Positions 24,604 through 33,450 of a DNA stretch of 59,307 bases are shown here, piece after piece (within the stretch, counting starts at the first letter, position 1; each line of letters begins with the position of its first letter). Where the stretch lies: contig JBBRCF010000006.1 of the NCBI GenBank assembly GCA_038205135.1, positions 1 to 59,307 on the forward strand. Direction: 5' to 3'. Source of the stretch: UBA9554 sp038205135. GTDB lineage: Bacteria; Pseudomonadota; Alphaproteobacteria; Rhodobacterales; Rhodobacteraceae. The notes beneath the pieces were generated by a model that saw only the letters and a program-made list of their open reading frames with translations, did not search any database and was not told where the DNA came from. The translations under genes were made by a program, and so were the position numbers.

Positions 24604-25575
24604 TCAGTTCGAAAGGTTGCCCAACTCCGTGATACCAACCGCCGATGGCGCGACAAGGATAATCAGCAGCGGCGGCACCGTCAGCATCATCGTGGCCAGT
24701 GTCATCTGCGTCGGCAGCTTGTTCGCCGCCTCTTCGGCGCGCATCACGCGCTTGTCGCGCATTTCGGCCGCATAGACCCGCAGCGCTTCGGCGATCGAGG
24801 TTCCGAATGTGGCGGACTGGATCAACACCGTGACAAAGGACGAAATGTCCATGACTCCGCACCGGTCGCCCATGTCCGACAGCACGGTGGCCTTGTCCAT
24901 GCCGGCCTTGATCTGGTGGCTTACGATTTCAAACTCATCCGACAGCGCAGGGTAGCTGGACCGCAATTCCTTGGACACCCTGATGATCGCCTGATCCATC
25001 GACTGACCGGCCTCGACACAGACCAACAGCATGTCCAGTGAATCCGGGAAACCCTCGATGATCTTTTTCTGGCGTTCCTGCTGGCGTTTGGTGACCCAGT
25101 ATTTCGGCAACATGTAGCCCACCACGCCCGGGCCCAGCACGTACATCAGGGTCTGTTGGGTAGTGACATCTTCGTTTCCGGCGATATTCACGATGTAATA
25201 CAGCACGCCGCCGATCAGAAACAGAACCCCCAACGCAAACTGCGCAAAATGGAAGAACCGCACCGCGTCCTTGGTGCGATACCCGGCCTGCACCAGTTTC
25301 TTCTGAATCTCGGAATATTCCTTGGCGTCTTTCGGTTCCAGAAACGACGAGTATTTTTCCAGCTTGTCGTTCGATTTCGCCTGCCGCAACCGTTTTGTGG
25401 GGTTGTTGATGTGCGGCGCGCGTTGTTGTTCCTTCAGCCGGTTCAGCGGGTCCTGACGGTCCTTCAACGCATATGGGACAGCGACCAGGATCAGCGTCAG
25501 ACCCACCAGACCCAACAGAATCAAGGGCCAGAAGCTGCCGAAATTTTCCACCAGAAAGTTGGAAACCATGTCCAT
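24604..25575 (-). CDS. tadC: Tad pilus inner-membrane platform protein TadC
   Basis: A 323-residue type II secretion system F domain protein with a first helix near residues 9-33, a cytoplasmic region, then helices around VGYMLPKYWV and the C-terminal MTLATMMLTVPPLLIILVAP. The F domain shows PDSLDMLLVCVEAGQSMDQAIIRVSKEL, the conserved GxxxxxA core. ATG 25575 has a GGAAAAGG site about 8 bases upstream and is preferred over a TTG at 25602. It pairs with TadB to form the platform on which the CpaF ATPase acts. Confidence 0.94.
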   Translation of the reverse strand: MDMVSNFLVENFGSFWPLILLGLVGLTLILVAVPYALKDRQDPLNRLKEQQRAPHINNPTKRLRQAKSNDKLEKYSSFLEPKDAKEYSEIQKKLVQAGYRTKDAVRFFHFAQFALGVLFLIGGVLYYIVNIAGNEDVTTQQTLMYVLGPGVVGYMLPKYWVTKRQQERQKKIIEGFPDSLDMLLVCVEAGQSMDQAIIRVSKELRSSYPALSDEFEIVSHQIKAGMDKATVLSDMGDRCGVMDISSFVTVLIQSATFGTSIAEALRVYAAEMRDKRVMRAEEAANKLPTQMTLATMMLTVPPLLIILVAPSAVGITELGNLSN

Positions 25576-25614
25576 CGTCTGCGCCTTTTCCACAAAATTC
25601 AAACTGCCGGCCGG

Positions 25615-26583
25615 TCAGACCTTGATGTTGACCAACATCCGCATGACGAACAGGTTCGTGACCAGAAATCCCGCCACCACCAAACACCCCGGAATGAACC
25701 ATTCGTGGTCCAGCACCGGATCGTAATACGTCGGGTCGGACACGTTGATCGCGATCAGCGCCACGACGGGGAAGGCCGACAGGAACTTGCCTGACCATTG
25801 TGCTTCGGCCGTTATCGCCTTGACGCGGCGGAACAGCCGGAACCGCGCCCGGATCACCTTTGCCAGACCCGCCAGAATTTCTGCCAGGTTGCCGCCCGAC
25901 TGCTGCTGGATGGTCACGGCAACTGCCAGAAACCGCATGTCCTGCATGTTCAGCCGTTCGGCCATGTCCTTCAACGCCTCGCCCATGTCGCGGCCATAGG
26001 CGGCCTCGTCGGCGATGATACCGAATTCAGTCGCCAGCGGATCGGGGACTTCCTTGGCGACGATCTGGATCGCGGAGGTGAACGGATGCCCCACCCGCAG
26101 CGACCGGACCATCAGTTCGACCGCATCGGGCAATTGTTCCTCGATCATCTTCATGCGTTTGTTGGCTTTGGAACTCACCCAGAAAAAGACCCCGCCAACG
26201 CCCAGTCCGATCGAGATCAGCGCCCGCACCGCAACATCGGTGTCGGTGGCGATGGTCAGCGCCAGAAACGCCACCACGCTGCCGCCCGCCATGATGCCCA
26301 TCAACTGCATCGGCGTGAAGGCGATCGCGGCCTTTTGCGCCTTGTCGGCCAGAATGGTATAGATCGGGATGCCGCGCGAATTCATGTGCTGGCGCATTTC
26401 CTTGCGCAGCTTTTCCATGACCTCTTCGCGGCGGCTGCCTTTGTCCAGCATTTCCAGCCGGCGGTTGACGCGCGCGTTCAGGCTGATCGACCGGCCAAAG
26501 ACAGTCAGATACAGCCCCTCGACGATTACCAGCACGCCGATGAAGATCAGGCCGTAAATCAGCGGTTCAATGGAAATTGCCAT
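25615..26583 (-). CDS. tadB: Tad pilus inner-membrane platform protein TadB
   Basis: A 322-residue T2SSF-domain protein with helices near residues 8-28, 95-125 and at the C-terminus (LSAFPVVALIAINVSDP, FIPGCLVVAGFLVTNLFVMRML). The core reads PDAVELMVRSLRVGHPFTSAIQIVAKEV and LPDAVELMVRS, then MQDMRFLAVAVTIQQQSGGNLAEIL, the TadB hallmark. It is six bases downstream of cpaF and probably translationally linked. Confidence 0.95.
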   Translation of the reverse strand: MAISIEPLIYGLIFIGVLVIVEGLYLTVFGRSISLNARVNRRLEMLDKGSRREEVMEKLRKEMRQHMNSRGIPIYTILADKAQKAAIAFTPMQLMGIMAGGSVVAFLALTIATDTDVAVRALISIGLGVGGVFFWVSSKANKRMKMIEEQLPDAVELMVRSLRVGHPFTSAIQIVAKEVPDPLATEFGIIADEAAYGRDMGEALKDMAERLNMQDMRFLAVAVTIQQQSGGNLAEILAGLAKVIRARFRLFRRVKAITAEAQWSGKFLSAFPVVALIAINVSDPTYYDPVLDHEWFIPGCLVVAGFLVTNLFVMRMLVNIKV

Positions 26584-26589
26584 GGTGGA

Positions 26590-28059
26590 TCACCTCACAT
26601 CCTTGGGTTCGAAGATTTCGGCTGGCAGGTCATAACCCCACAGCCGGAACCGTTCGGAATAATGCGACCGCACACCGGTCGCGGTGAAGTGCCCGATAAT
26701 CTTGTTTTCGGGCGTCAGGCCGACCCGCTGAAACTTGAAAACCTCCTGCATCGAGATGACGTCGCCTTCCATCCCGGTGATTTCGGTGATCGAGGTCATC
26801 CGCCGCGACCCGTCCTGCAAACGCGACGCCTGCACGATCAGGTTGACGGCCGCTGCGATTTGGCTGCGCATGGCTTTCATCGGCATTTCGATGCCGGCCA
26901 TGGCGATCATGTTTTCCAGACGCGACACGCCATCGCGGGCGCTGTTGGCGTGGATCGTGGTCATCGATCCGTCGTGGCCGGTGTTCATCGCCTGCAGCAT
27001 GTCGATCACTTCTTCACCGCGGGTTTCCCCCACGATGATCCGGTCAGGACGCATCCGCAGCGCGTTGCGCAAACAGTCGCGCTGGGTGACGGCGCCCTTG
27101 CCTTCGACGTTCGGCGGGCGGCTTTCCATCCGGCCGACGTGGACCTGTTGCAGTTGCAATTCGGCGGTGTCTTCGATGGTCAGCACGCGTTCGGCATTGT
27201 CGATGAACGACGACAGCGCGTTCAGCGTAGTAGTTTTCCCCGATCCCGTACCGCCCGACACGATGATGTTCAGGCGGGTGGACACGGCGGCCTGCAGATA
27301 GGCCGCCATTTCTTCGGAAAACGCGCCAAACCGCACCAGATCGTCGATGCCCAGCTTGTCTTTCTTGAATTTCCGGATCGAGACGAGCGAGCCGTCCACC
27401 GCCACCGGCGGCACCATGCAGTTGAAACGCGACCCATCCGCCAGACGGGCGTCGCAATAGGGGTTCGATTCGTCGACCCGCCGGCCCACCGCCGACACGA
27501 TCTTGTCGATGATCCGCAATAGGTGCTTTTCATCCTTGAAAGTCACATCCGTCAAGGTCAGCTTGCCGCCGCGTTCGACAAAGATCCGGTGCGGGCCATT
27601 CACCAGGATGTCGTTCACGCTGTCGTCTTTCAGCAGCGTTTCCAACGGGCCCAGCCCCTTGACCTCGTCGAACAGTTCCTGAATCAGCTGCCCGCGTTCT
27701 TCGCGGTTCAGCACGATGCCCTGCTGTTCCAGCAGTTCAGCGGAAATCGAGCCGATTTCGGCCTTCAGATCCTGATCGGTTGCGGTGTCCAGCGCTGCAA
27801 GGTTCAGGTTGTCCAACAGCGCGCGGTGCAGCTCGATCTTGATCTCGCCCAGCCGTTCGCGCCTTTTGCGTTCCTTGTCCTGCGGGGCGGTCTGCGCCGC
27901 CACCTTGGGCAGCGGTCGCCGCATCGAGGTGGATTCGAGGTCCGGCGCAGGGACCACGGCCACGGGTTTCGGCGCAACTTGACCGGGCTGGATGCCGCTG
28001 CCGCGTGGCGTATCAGTTGCCGGGGTCGGTGCGGTGGTTTTCTTGTATCGCGAAAACAT
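26590..28059 (-). CDS. cpaF: Tad pilus assembly ATPase CpaF/TadA
   Basis: A 489-residue secretion ATPase of the GspE/VirB11 family. Walker A GGTGSGKTTTLNALSSFI is near 268-285, Walker B/His box with ERVLTIEDTAELQLQQVHVGRMESRPPN, RNALRMRPDRIIVGETRGEE and the MNTGHDGSMTTIHANS box follow. The N-terminal 80 residues are a Pro-rich tail that is not part of the core. It powers pilus extension (and probably retraction) through TadB/C. Upstream cpaE ends 18 bases before it. Confidence 0.97.
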   Translation of the reverse strand: MFSRYKKTTAPTPATDTPRGSGIQPGQVAPKPVAVVPAPDLESTSMRRPLPKVAAQTAPQDKERKRRERLGEIKIELHRALLDNLNLAALDTATDQDLKAEIGSISAELLEQQGIVLNREERGQLIQELFDEVKGLGPLETLLKDDSVNDILVNGPHRIFVERGGKLTLTDVTFKDEKHLLRIIDKIVSAVGRRVDESNPYCDARLADGSRFNCMVPPVAVDGSLVSIRKFKKDKLGIDDLVRFGAFSEEMAAYLQAAVSTRLNIIVSGGTGSGKTTTLNALSSFIDNAERVLTIEDTAELQLQQVHVGRMESRPPNVEGKGAVTQRDCLRNALRMRPDRIIVGETRGEEVIDMLQAMNTGHDGSMTTIHANSARDGVSRLENMIAMAGIEMPMKAMRSQIAAAVNLIVQASRLQDGSRRMTSITEITGMEGDVISMQEVFKFQRVGLTPENKIIGHFTATGVRSHYSERFRLWGYDLPAEIFEPKDVR

Positions 28060-28077
28060 CGTCTGTCATCCCCTCTG

Positions 28078-29358
28078 TCAGGCCGCCGAGGCCGTTGATT
28101 GACCCAAGGCGTGCAACGATAGCGCCAGTTTCTGGATCTCGCGGCGCAACGGTGATTTGGCCGCCGATGTGGCCAGTGGCTGGCCATGATCGGCGCTTTG
28201 CGTCACTTGCCGTCCGCCGTCCGACAATGCCAGTTCGATCGAGATGCCGAGGGATTCTGCCAACCGCTTGACCCGGCTCTTGCCGTTCAGGTCGGTGAAT
28301 CCCGGCGCGCGGTTCAGGGCAAACCGCAGTTTGCTGAACGGCAGGTCTTCGGCCTGCAGCGCGCGTTTTACCCGCAGGGTGTTCTGCGCCGACCGCATGT
28401 CCAGTTCCAGAATCGCGAAATACACATGTGCCTCGGTCAGCACGGCTTCGGTCCAGTTGACAAAAGTCGTAGGCATGTCGATCACCACATAGTCGAATTG
28501 CCTGCGGGCGGTTGCAATCAGACGCCGCACGTCGGCAGAGGTGATCATGTCCATCGGCAGAATGTCGGCGGGCGCGGTCAGCACCGACAGTTTGTCCTTA
28601 TGGGTCACCAGCGCGCCGGAAAAGGCTTCGTCGTCCATCGCTTCGGTGTCGGACAGCAATTCGAAAACGGCCTCGCGGCGCGACAGATCAAGAAAGGTGG
28701 ATACCGACCCGAATTGCAGATCCAGATCCAGCAGGCACACCTTGGGATCGGTCGCACCTTTTTTGCCCTGACTGATATTGGCCAGTTCCCACGCCAGATT
28801 AACCGCAAGGGTCGTCGATCCCACGCCACCGGCCATGCCATGCACCGCCAGCACCACGCCTTCGCGGTTCAGCGCGGATTTCGGGCCGGCGGAGGACGTT
28901 GCGGGGGCAGGGGCGGCGGTGATGACCGCCACGGGTTCCGGCGTGCGCAACCGCTCGATTGCCGCAATCAGTTCGCCTTCGGGCAGGGGGTATGGCACGA
29001 ATTCATCCGCCCCGACCCGCAGCAACTGGTGCAGGGCGGCGGGGGTCACGTCCTCGGCGATCAGAATCACCTTGACCGCGCGCGCGTTGGCCTTTGTGAT
29101 GATATCGCTCAGCAGAGCAAGATTGTCTTCGTCTTCGGCGTCGATCGCCATCGCGACGAATTCCAGCGTGTCGGCATCGGGTTGGTCAAAGAACGCCAAC
29201 GCCTCGGCAAAGCCCAGATCACCCCAGGTCTCGCCAAGTGCTGCTTCCATGTCCTCGATCAGCAGGTCGAAATTCTGCACATCGCGGCTGATCGTGCATG
29301 CCACCAGCGGGGCCATGCCCGCGGCTGCGGCTGGTGCTGTGGGTGCCTGGCTCGTCAT
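28078..29358 (-). CDS. cpaE: Pilus assembly protein CpaE/TadZ
   Basis: A 426-residue protein with an N-terminal receiver-like fold (about 40-140) and a MinD/ParA-type ATPase domain. The P-loop is a deviant form GMAGGVGSTTLAVNLAWELA, and LLDLDLQFGSVSTFLDLS plus DYVVIDMPTTFVNWTEAVL are the switch regions. TadZ proteins localise the pilus machinery to the cell pole. ATG 29358 has an AAGGATGAGG site upstream; the longer upstream frame reads intergenic sequence. Codon use matches the neighbours. Confidence 0.92.
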   Translation of the reverse strand: MTSQAPTAPAAAAGMAPLVACTISRDVQNFDLLIEDMEAALGETWGDLGFAEALAFFDQPDADTLEFVAMAIDAEDEDNLALLSDIITKANARAVKVILIAEDVTPAALHQLLRVGADEFVPYPLPEGELIAAIERLRTPEPVAVITAAPAPATSSAGPKSALNREGVVLAVHGMAGGVGSTTLAVNLAWELANISQGKKGATDPKVCLLDLDLQFGSVSTFLDLSRREAVFELLSDTEAMDDEAFSGALVTHKDKLSVLTAPADILPMDMITSADVRRLIATARRQFDYVVIDMPTTFVNWTEAVLTEAHVYFAILELDMRSAQNTLRVKRALQAEDLPFSKLRFALNRAPGFTDLNGKSRVKRLAESLGISIELALSDGGRQVTQSADHGQPLATSAAKSPLRREIQKLALSLHALGQSTASAA

Positions 29359-29625
29359 CGCCTCATCCTTTACAATTCGGATCGACCGACATTCGGAAAC
29401 GGCGTGCAACACGCCTCCGGTCGGTCCTGGCGTGCGCCGCGAGTCAGATCGCTGCGCCCGGATCCCTTGCAAGCACTGTCGCTGCCAAGTTGGGCGACAA
29501 TTGGGCCGGATTGTCGAAATTTCGGGATTGTTTTGGACAATGGTGGCGCCGCGCGCCACACGCTACATCCAAAGGATGAACGCGCCCTGTCCAGGCGCGT
29601 TATCTGGACGCGCTATTGGGGCGCG
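29359..29625 (-). other. 267-base gap between the OmpA lipoprotein gene and cpaE
   Basis: No gene was found. A hairpin with arms AACGCGCC and GGCGCGTT (29579-29601) lies just past the OmpA stop on the transcribed strand, but no T-run follows, so it is at most a weak terminator or processing site. cpaE might have its own promoter here; I see no clear consensus. Confidence 0.5.
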
Positions 29626-30300
29626 TCATTCGTTGGCGTCGACGACTCCGACCGAGTTCGATAGTGTCGACGGTGCGACGCCGCTGGCCACGTAATCACG
29701 ATAGATGATCGCCGCATATCTGCCGTCCATCACCGAAGGATGGCGGGATACGAAACCCGAAACTTCGGTTACGGTGCGGCGATTGCGCATCTCGCGGCCT
29801 TCGGTCACGATCAGCGGCTGGGTTTCGCCAAACGACACCACCGCCTCCAGCCGCGACCGGCTGATGCCATGCGTCGTAAGATAGGCCACAACCGTCTGCG
29901 CGCGGCGCATCCCCAACGATTGGTTGAACGCGGCACCGCCGACGGCATCGGTGTGACCGTAAACCCGGAACCGCACTTCGGGGAATTGCCGGATGAAATT
30001 GGCCTGTTCGCGCAACGCATCCTGCGCCACGCTGTCCAGCTGCGCCGAATTGAAGGCGAAGTTGACGGTGCTGGGCACCTCTTGGGCAAAGCGCCGCGAC
30101 AGGTCCAGCGCGAAACTGCGCGGATCGGTCATGGCAAGCGAGTTGTTCATGGTGGCGTTGCCGAAATCGCCAACACCGCCGAGGATCCCGACCTCGGAAT
30201 GAAAGGCTTGGTAGACCGGATCGTTCGACGCACAGCCCGACGTCAGGACCGCTGCCGTTAACGCCATAATCGCTGTTGTTGCGCGTCGCATGACCATCAT
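29626..30300 (-). CDS. OmpA-family lipoprotein within the Tad locus (CpaD position)
   Basis: A 224-residue predicted outer membrane lipoprotein: signal peptide with lipobox T-S-G-C near residue 23, then a spacer and an OmpA-like domain (NFAFNSAQLDSVAQDALREQANF, VRFRVYGHTDAVGGAAFNQSLGMRRAQ, RNRRTVTEVSGF). It starts inside the secretin stop (ATGA overlap), so it is coupled to it. Classic tad/cpa loci have CpaD/RcpB here; this protein has no CpaD similarity that I can see and may take that role by anchoring the secretin to peptidoglycan. The function is inferred from position. Confidence 0.85.
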   Translation of the reverse strand: MMVMRRATTAIMALTAAVLTSGCASNDPVYQAFHSEVGILGGVGDFGNATMNNSLAMTDPRSFALDLSRRFAQEVPSTVNFAFNSAQLDSVAQDALREQANFIRQFPEVRFRVYGHTDAVGGAAFNQSLGMRRAQTVVAYLTTHGISRSRLEAVVSFGETQPLIVTEGREMRNRRTVTEVSGFVSRHPSVMDGRYAAIIYRDYVASGVAPSTLSNSVGVVDANE

Positions 30301-31727
30301 TCCATCACATAGCCATAAGAGCCGTTGAAATCCTGCCGGGCAACCTCGCCGGCGGCACCTTTCAGCGATTTTGCATCACGCGCAACCCGCCCGTTCAGGA
30401 ACAGGTCGCGTTCGGTAGGCGGCAATATCCGGTCGGTGGGCAGAGCCAGAGCCTCGCCACGCGTCGGCGAAACCAGATGCGCGGTAACGATGATTACCAG
30501 TTCGGATTGCGACCGCTGGAAATCCGCTGACCGGAACAACGCCCCCAGCACCGGGATGTCGCCCAGCCACGGGATCTGTCCGGCGCTGTCCTGGAAATCA
30601 TCCTGCAATAGACCGGCGATGGCAAAGCTTTCGCCGTCGCGCAGTTCGACAGTGGTCGAGGTTTCGCGCCGCTTGAACGCGTCGATACGGAAGGCGTTGA
30701 TCTGGATCCCGTTCGACGGGTCAATCGACGACACCGCCGCCTGCATTTCCAGATTGATCATCCCGCCATCCAGCACGCGGGGGATGAAATTCATTTCGAC
30801 CCCAAAGGGCTTGAATTCGACCGACACCGTTCCGGTCAGCGCATTCGCCACCGGCACCGGGTATTCGCCGCCCGCCAGGAATTTCGCTTCTTGCCCCGAC
30901 AGCGCGGTCAGGTTCGGTTCCGCCAGCGTGCGCACCACGCCCTTGGTTTCCAGCGCTTCGAGCAGCAGGCCGACCTCGACCGAACCGGCATTGAACCCCA
31001 GCAGGAACGATCCGGCATTATCTGTCACCGCCGGGATGGTTCCGTTCAGCGAATTGGTCTGGCTGCCCGAGTTGGCGTTAGTATTCACGCCGCCCGACAG
31101 GCCAAGGTTGTTGTCGAAAGCGTTGCCCTTCAGGGCCAGCGAGGCCGACAGCGATTTCGAAACCGTGCGCTGCATTTCGGCAAACCGGACCTTCAGCATC
31201 ACCTGTTGTACGCCGCCGACCGACATCAGGTTCGACACCCGTTCGGGGGCGTAGCGTTCAGCCAGATCCAGCGCACGCTGCAACCGGCCGGGCGATGATA
31301 CGGTGCCTGACAGCACGATCCCGTCATTTGCGGACCGCACCTCGATGCGTTCATCGGGCAGGATCTGGCGAAGGCGTTCCTTGAACTCCGACAGGTCGGT
31401 GGTCACGCGTACGTCGACGTTGGCGATCAACTGGCCGCTGCCATCCAGCAGGGTCAGCGTTGTCGTGCCCGGCGATTTGCCCAGCACATAGATCGTCCGG
31501 TCCGACAGCGAAGAAATATCTGCAATCGCCGGGTTGGCGATGGACAGCTCTGCAAAGGGGGTCTCGCTTTCGACCACCACAGCGCGGTTCATGGGGACGT
31601 CCAGCGCCACCTCGGTGTCACGACGCACCACGCGCAGGTTTTCGGCCTGTGCCACACTTGGCAGAACCGGTAACACGGTCACCGCGAATCCCAATAGGAC
31701 CGCAGTCAAGAATCTGTCAATTTTCAT
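30297..31727 (-). CDS. cpaC: Tad pilus outer membrane secretin CpaC/RcpA
   Basis: A 476-residue secretin with a signal peptide (..VLPVLPSVAQAE, cleavage near 28). An N-terminal pilus/BON-like domain with IYVLGKSPGTTTLTLLDGSGQL precedes the secretin beta domain: EVGLLLEALETKGVVRTLAEPNLTALSGQEAKFLAGGEYPVPV, then VELRDGESFAIAGLLQDDFQD...IPWLGDIPVLGALFRS. ATG 31727 has GAGGCAGG upstream; extension to 31787 is not supported. The following 272-base gap to cpaB holds a GC-rich palindrome (31889-31914). Confidence 0.96.
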   Translation of the reverse strand: MKIDRFLTAVLLGFAVTVLPVLPSVAQAENLRVVRRDTEVALDVPMNRAVVVESETPFAELSIANPAIADISSLSDRTIYVLGKSPGTTTLTLLDGSGQLIANVDVRVTTDLSEFKERLRQILPDERIEVRSANDGIVLSGTVSSPGRLQRALDLAERYAPERVSNLMSVGGVQQVMLKVRFAEMQRTVSKSLSASLALKGNAFDNNLGLSGGVNTNANSGSQTNSLNGTIPAVTDNAGSFLLGFNAGSVEVGLLLEALETKGVVRTLAEPNLTALSGQEAKFLAGGEYPVPVANALTGTVSVEFKPFGVEMNFIPRVLDGGMINLEMQAAVSSIDPSNGIQINAFRIDAFKRRETSTTVELRDGESFAIAGLLQDDFQDSAGQIPWLGDIPVLGALFRSADFQRSQSELVIIVTAHLVSPTRGEALALPTDRILPPTERDLFLNGRVARDAKSLKGAAGEVARQDFNGSYGYVME

Positions 31728-31999
31728 GTGACCTGCCTCTTCGATCACGCCTCGGCTGCGGATCTTTTTGCCCGCTGCTGCACGCAAGATGCGCGAGTTT
31801 GTTCAGCATTGCAAGTTTCAAAGGTTTTGCATGCAATCTTCTGACCAGACGGGCCGGATTGCCCCCGGGACTGCGGCGGAAATGCAACGGCCCGCCGCCA
31901 ATTGGCTGCGGGCCGGTAACAGGACCGCGCATCACGCGCGGCGCATTCAGTCCTCAATCGGTCCTCAACCGGGCCTGATTGCGGCCCTGATTGCAGGCC

Positions 32000-32857
32000 T
32001 TAATTGGTGCAGGGGATCGGCAATTCGACCATGTCGGCGCCCTTGCGGGTCCGGATGGTGCAGACTTGGCGTTGCGGTGCGGCCATCGGTGCGGCTTCGG
32101 CAGCGATACCCAGCAGCGACCTTTGGTCGACTTCGACGGCAGAGGCGACCGTGTCATCCGCATGCCCCACCAGCGACAGCGTCAGACGTCCGCTGGACTG
32201 GGCCTGGGTCAGGCTGGCGACCTGTTGCGGTGTCACGGCCACGGTGACCGTGCGCGCGATGACCGCTGCGCTGGCACCACTGTCGGCCATCTGGTCGACC
32301 GCCATCAGGCTGACACCGGTTTCGATCAGCTTTGTCACTTCGCGGCTCTGTTCGGCTGAAAGGCCTTCCAGACGTCCGGTCCAGTAGACATCGACGCGGT
32401 GGCCCGGGCGCAGAAAGCCCGACACGCCCGACGTAACATCAACCTCGATGGCAAATGCACGCATGCCGCGTTCCAGACGCGAGGTGATGCCGGCATCCTC
32501 GCCGGGCTCGGTGACCTTGGAGATCATCAGCGCCTCGGATTTTTCCATCGCGCGCAGCACGATGCGGGGACCCTTGGCGTTTTCAGGAAACAGCGGGTCA
32601 TCTTTCTTGAACGCGCCCTCGGGCAGCGCTGCCACCGGCCAGCGTTGCAGGCGGACATCTTCCACCTTCAACTGGTCGCCATAGGCCATCTGCTTTTCGA
32701 CGACATAGATTTCGACAGTCGGTTCGATCATGGCTTCCAGCGCGCGCGCCTGAGCCAGTTCGTTTTCGTAAACCGCGATATAGTTGCGGGCCATGAAGAC
32801 CGCGAGGCCAGCAAGCCCGAGACCCGCGATCAGCACCAGTCCAAACAATGACCGCAT
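32000..32857 (-). CDS. cpaB: Flp pilus assembly protein CpaB/RcpC
   Basis: A 285-residue protein with one N-terminal membrane helix (residues 3-22), then a SAF/beta-clip-type domain (VVEKQMAYGDQLKVEDVRLQRWP) and an RcpC C-terminal region (GMRAFAIEVDVTSGVSGFLRPGHRVDVYWTGR). CpaB associates with the secretin in the periplasm. It is 106 bases downstream of the second small pilin gene and is the first machinery gene of the tad unit. Confidence 0.93.
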   Translation of the reverse strand: MRSLFGLVLIAGLGLAGLAVFMARNYIAVYENELAQARALEAMIEPTVEIYVVEKQMAYGDQLKVEDVRLQRWPVAALPEGAFKKDDPLFPENAKGPRIVLRAMEKSEALMISKVTEPGEDAGITSRLERGMRAFAIEVDVTSGVSGFLRPGHRVDVYWTGRLEGLSAEQSREVTKLIETGVSLMAVDQMADSGASAAVIARTVTVAVTPQQVASLTQAQSSGRLTLSLVGHADDTVASAVEVDQRSLLGIAAEAAPMAAPQRQVCTIRTRKGADMVELPIPCTN

Positions 32858-32963
32858 GTTCTGAACACCTTTTGTTGAGGCCCGACAGACCGGGCACCGT
32901 ATCTGACATCAAGTTGCACGCGGAATGTGGCGATTATTGGGAAATTCGCCGACATTTCCGCTT

Positions 32964-33137
32964 TCAACGATAGGTGCCCATGTAGGTGGTCGTTTCGCTC
33001 GCCAGCGACGTTGTGCCGCTTTGCAGGCTGCCATATCCGGCGGCCAGCAGGGTGACCGCCAGCGCGGTCAGCACGACCCAATCAACGGTGATGGCACCGG
33101 ATTCTTGACGAAAAAATAGCCGCATAAAACAGTTCAT
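32964..33137 (-). CDS. Second Flp-type pilin (small)
   Basis: A 57-residue peptide that is easily missed because of its length. Leader ends at the predicted cleavage site after Gly15 (..RQESG/AITVDWVV), and the hydrophobic stem VVLTALAVTLLAAGYGSL follows. It is a paralogue of the main pilin at 33271-33450: GAITVDWVVLTA here against GAVTVDWVVLTA there. ATG 33137 is preceded by AGGTTCGAG; ATG 33125 (Met5) is a possible alternative. It follows a terminator-like hairpin, so it is probably expressed less than the first pilin. It could be a minor or alternative subunit. Confidence 0.87.
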   Translation of the reverse strand: MNCFMRLFFRQESGAITVDWVVLTALAVTLLAAGYGSLQSGTTSLASETTTYMGTYR

Positions 33138-33215
33138 GACTCGAACCTCGCAGGTTGTGGGGGATCGGCGCCTTCTGACGCTCTGAGACCGGATCCGGGT
33201 TCCCCGAAACCAGAA

Positions 33216-33250
33216 AAGGGCCGCACCCAGCAGTACCAGGTGCGGCCCCT
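33216..33250 (-). terminator. Intrinsic terminator-like hairpin between the two pilin genes
   Basis: A perfect ten-base stem (GGGCCGCACC, 33218-33227, paired with GGTGCGGCCC, 33239-33248) with an 11-base loop, read on the minus strand and followed by TTTTCTGG. It sits 22 bases past the flp stop. Read-through would explain high pilin and lower machinery expression from one promoter. It is predicted from sequence alone. Confidence 0.75.
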
Positions 33251-33270
33251 AAGGATCAGCTGGGCCGAAA

Positions 33271-33450
33271 TCAGTTCGGAGCTTGCGCGCCCATGTAGGT
33301 TGCGGTCGACGTGGTCAGGCCGGTTGCGCCGGTTTCGATCGAGGAGTAGGCAGCAACGGCCAGGCCAACGACAGCGGCGGTCAGAACCACCCAGTCAACG
33401 GTCACGGCGCCAGCTTCGTCTTTGCGGAAGTTCTTCAGGAAATTGATCAT
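33271..33450 (-). CDS. flp: Flp family type IVb pilin
   Basis: A 59-residue prepilin. Basic leader MINFLKNFRKDEAG is cleaved after Gly14, giving A-V-T-V-D-W at +1 to +6 and a hydrophobic stem VVLTAAVVGLAVAAYS. The usual Flp motif is G/xxxxEY; here D and W stand at +5 and +6. ATG 33450 has a strong GGAGGG site six bases upstream. It is the promoter-proximal gene of the tad locus. Confidence 0.93.
   Translation of the reverse strand: MINFLKNFRKDEAGAVTVDWVVLTAAVVGLAVAAYSSIETGATGLTTSTATYMGAQAPN

Noticed and set aside
24584..24862. N-terminal extension of TadD by 93 codons
   Set aside because: Overlaps tadC completely in another frame and would precede the lipoprotein signal.
25798..27522. 574-codon plus-strand open frame opposite tadB/cpaF
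   Set aside because: His/Arg-rich shadow frame; the minus-strand tad genes are unambiguous.
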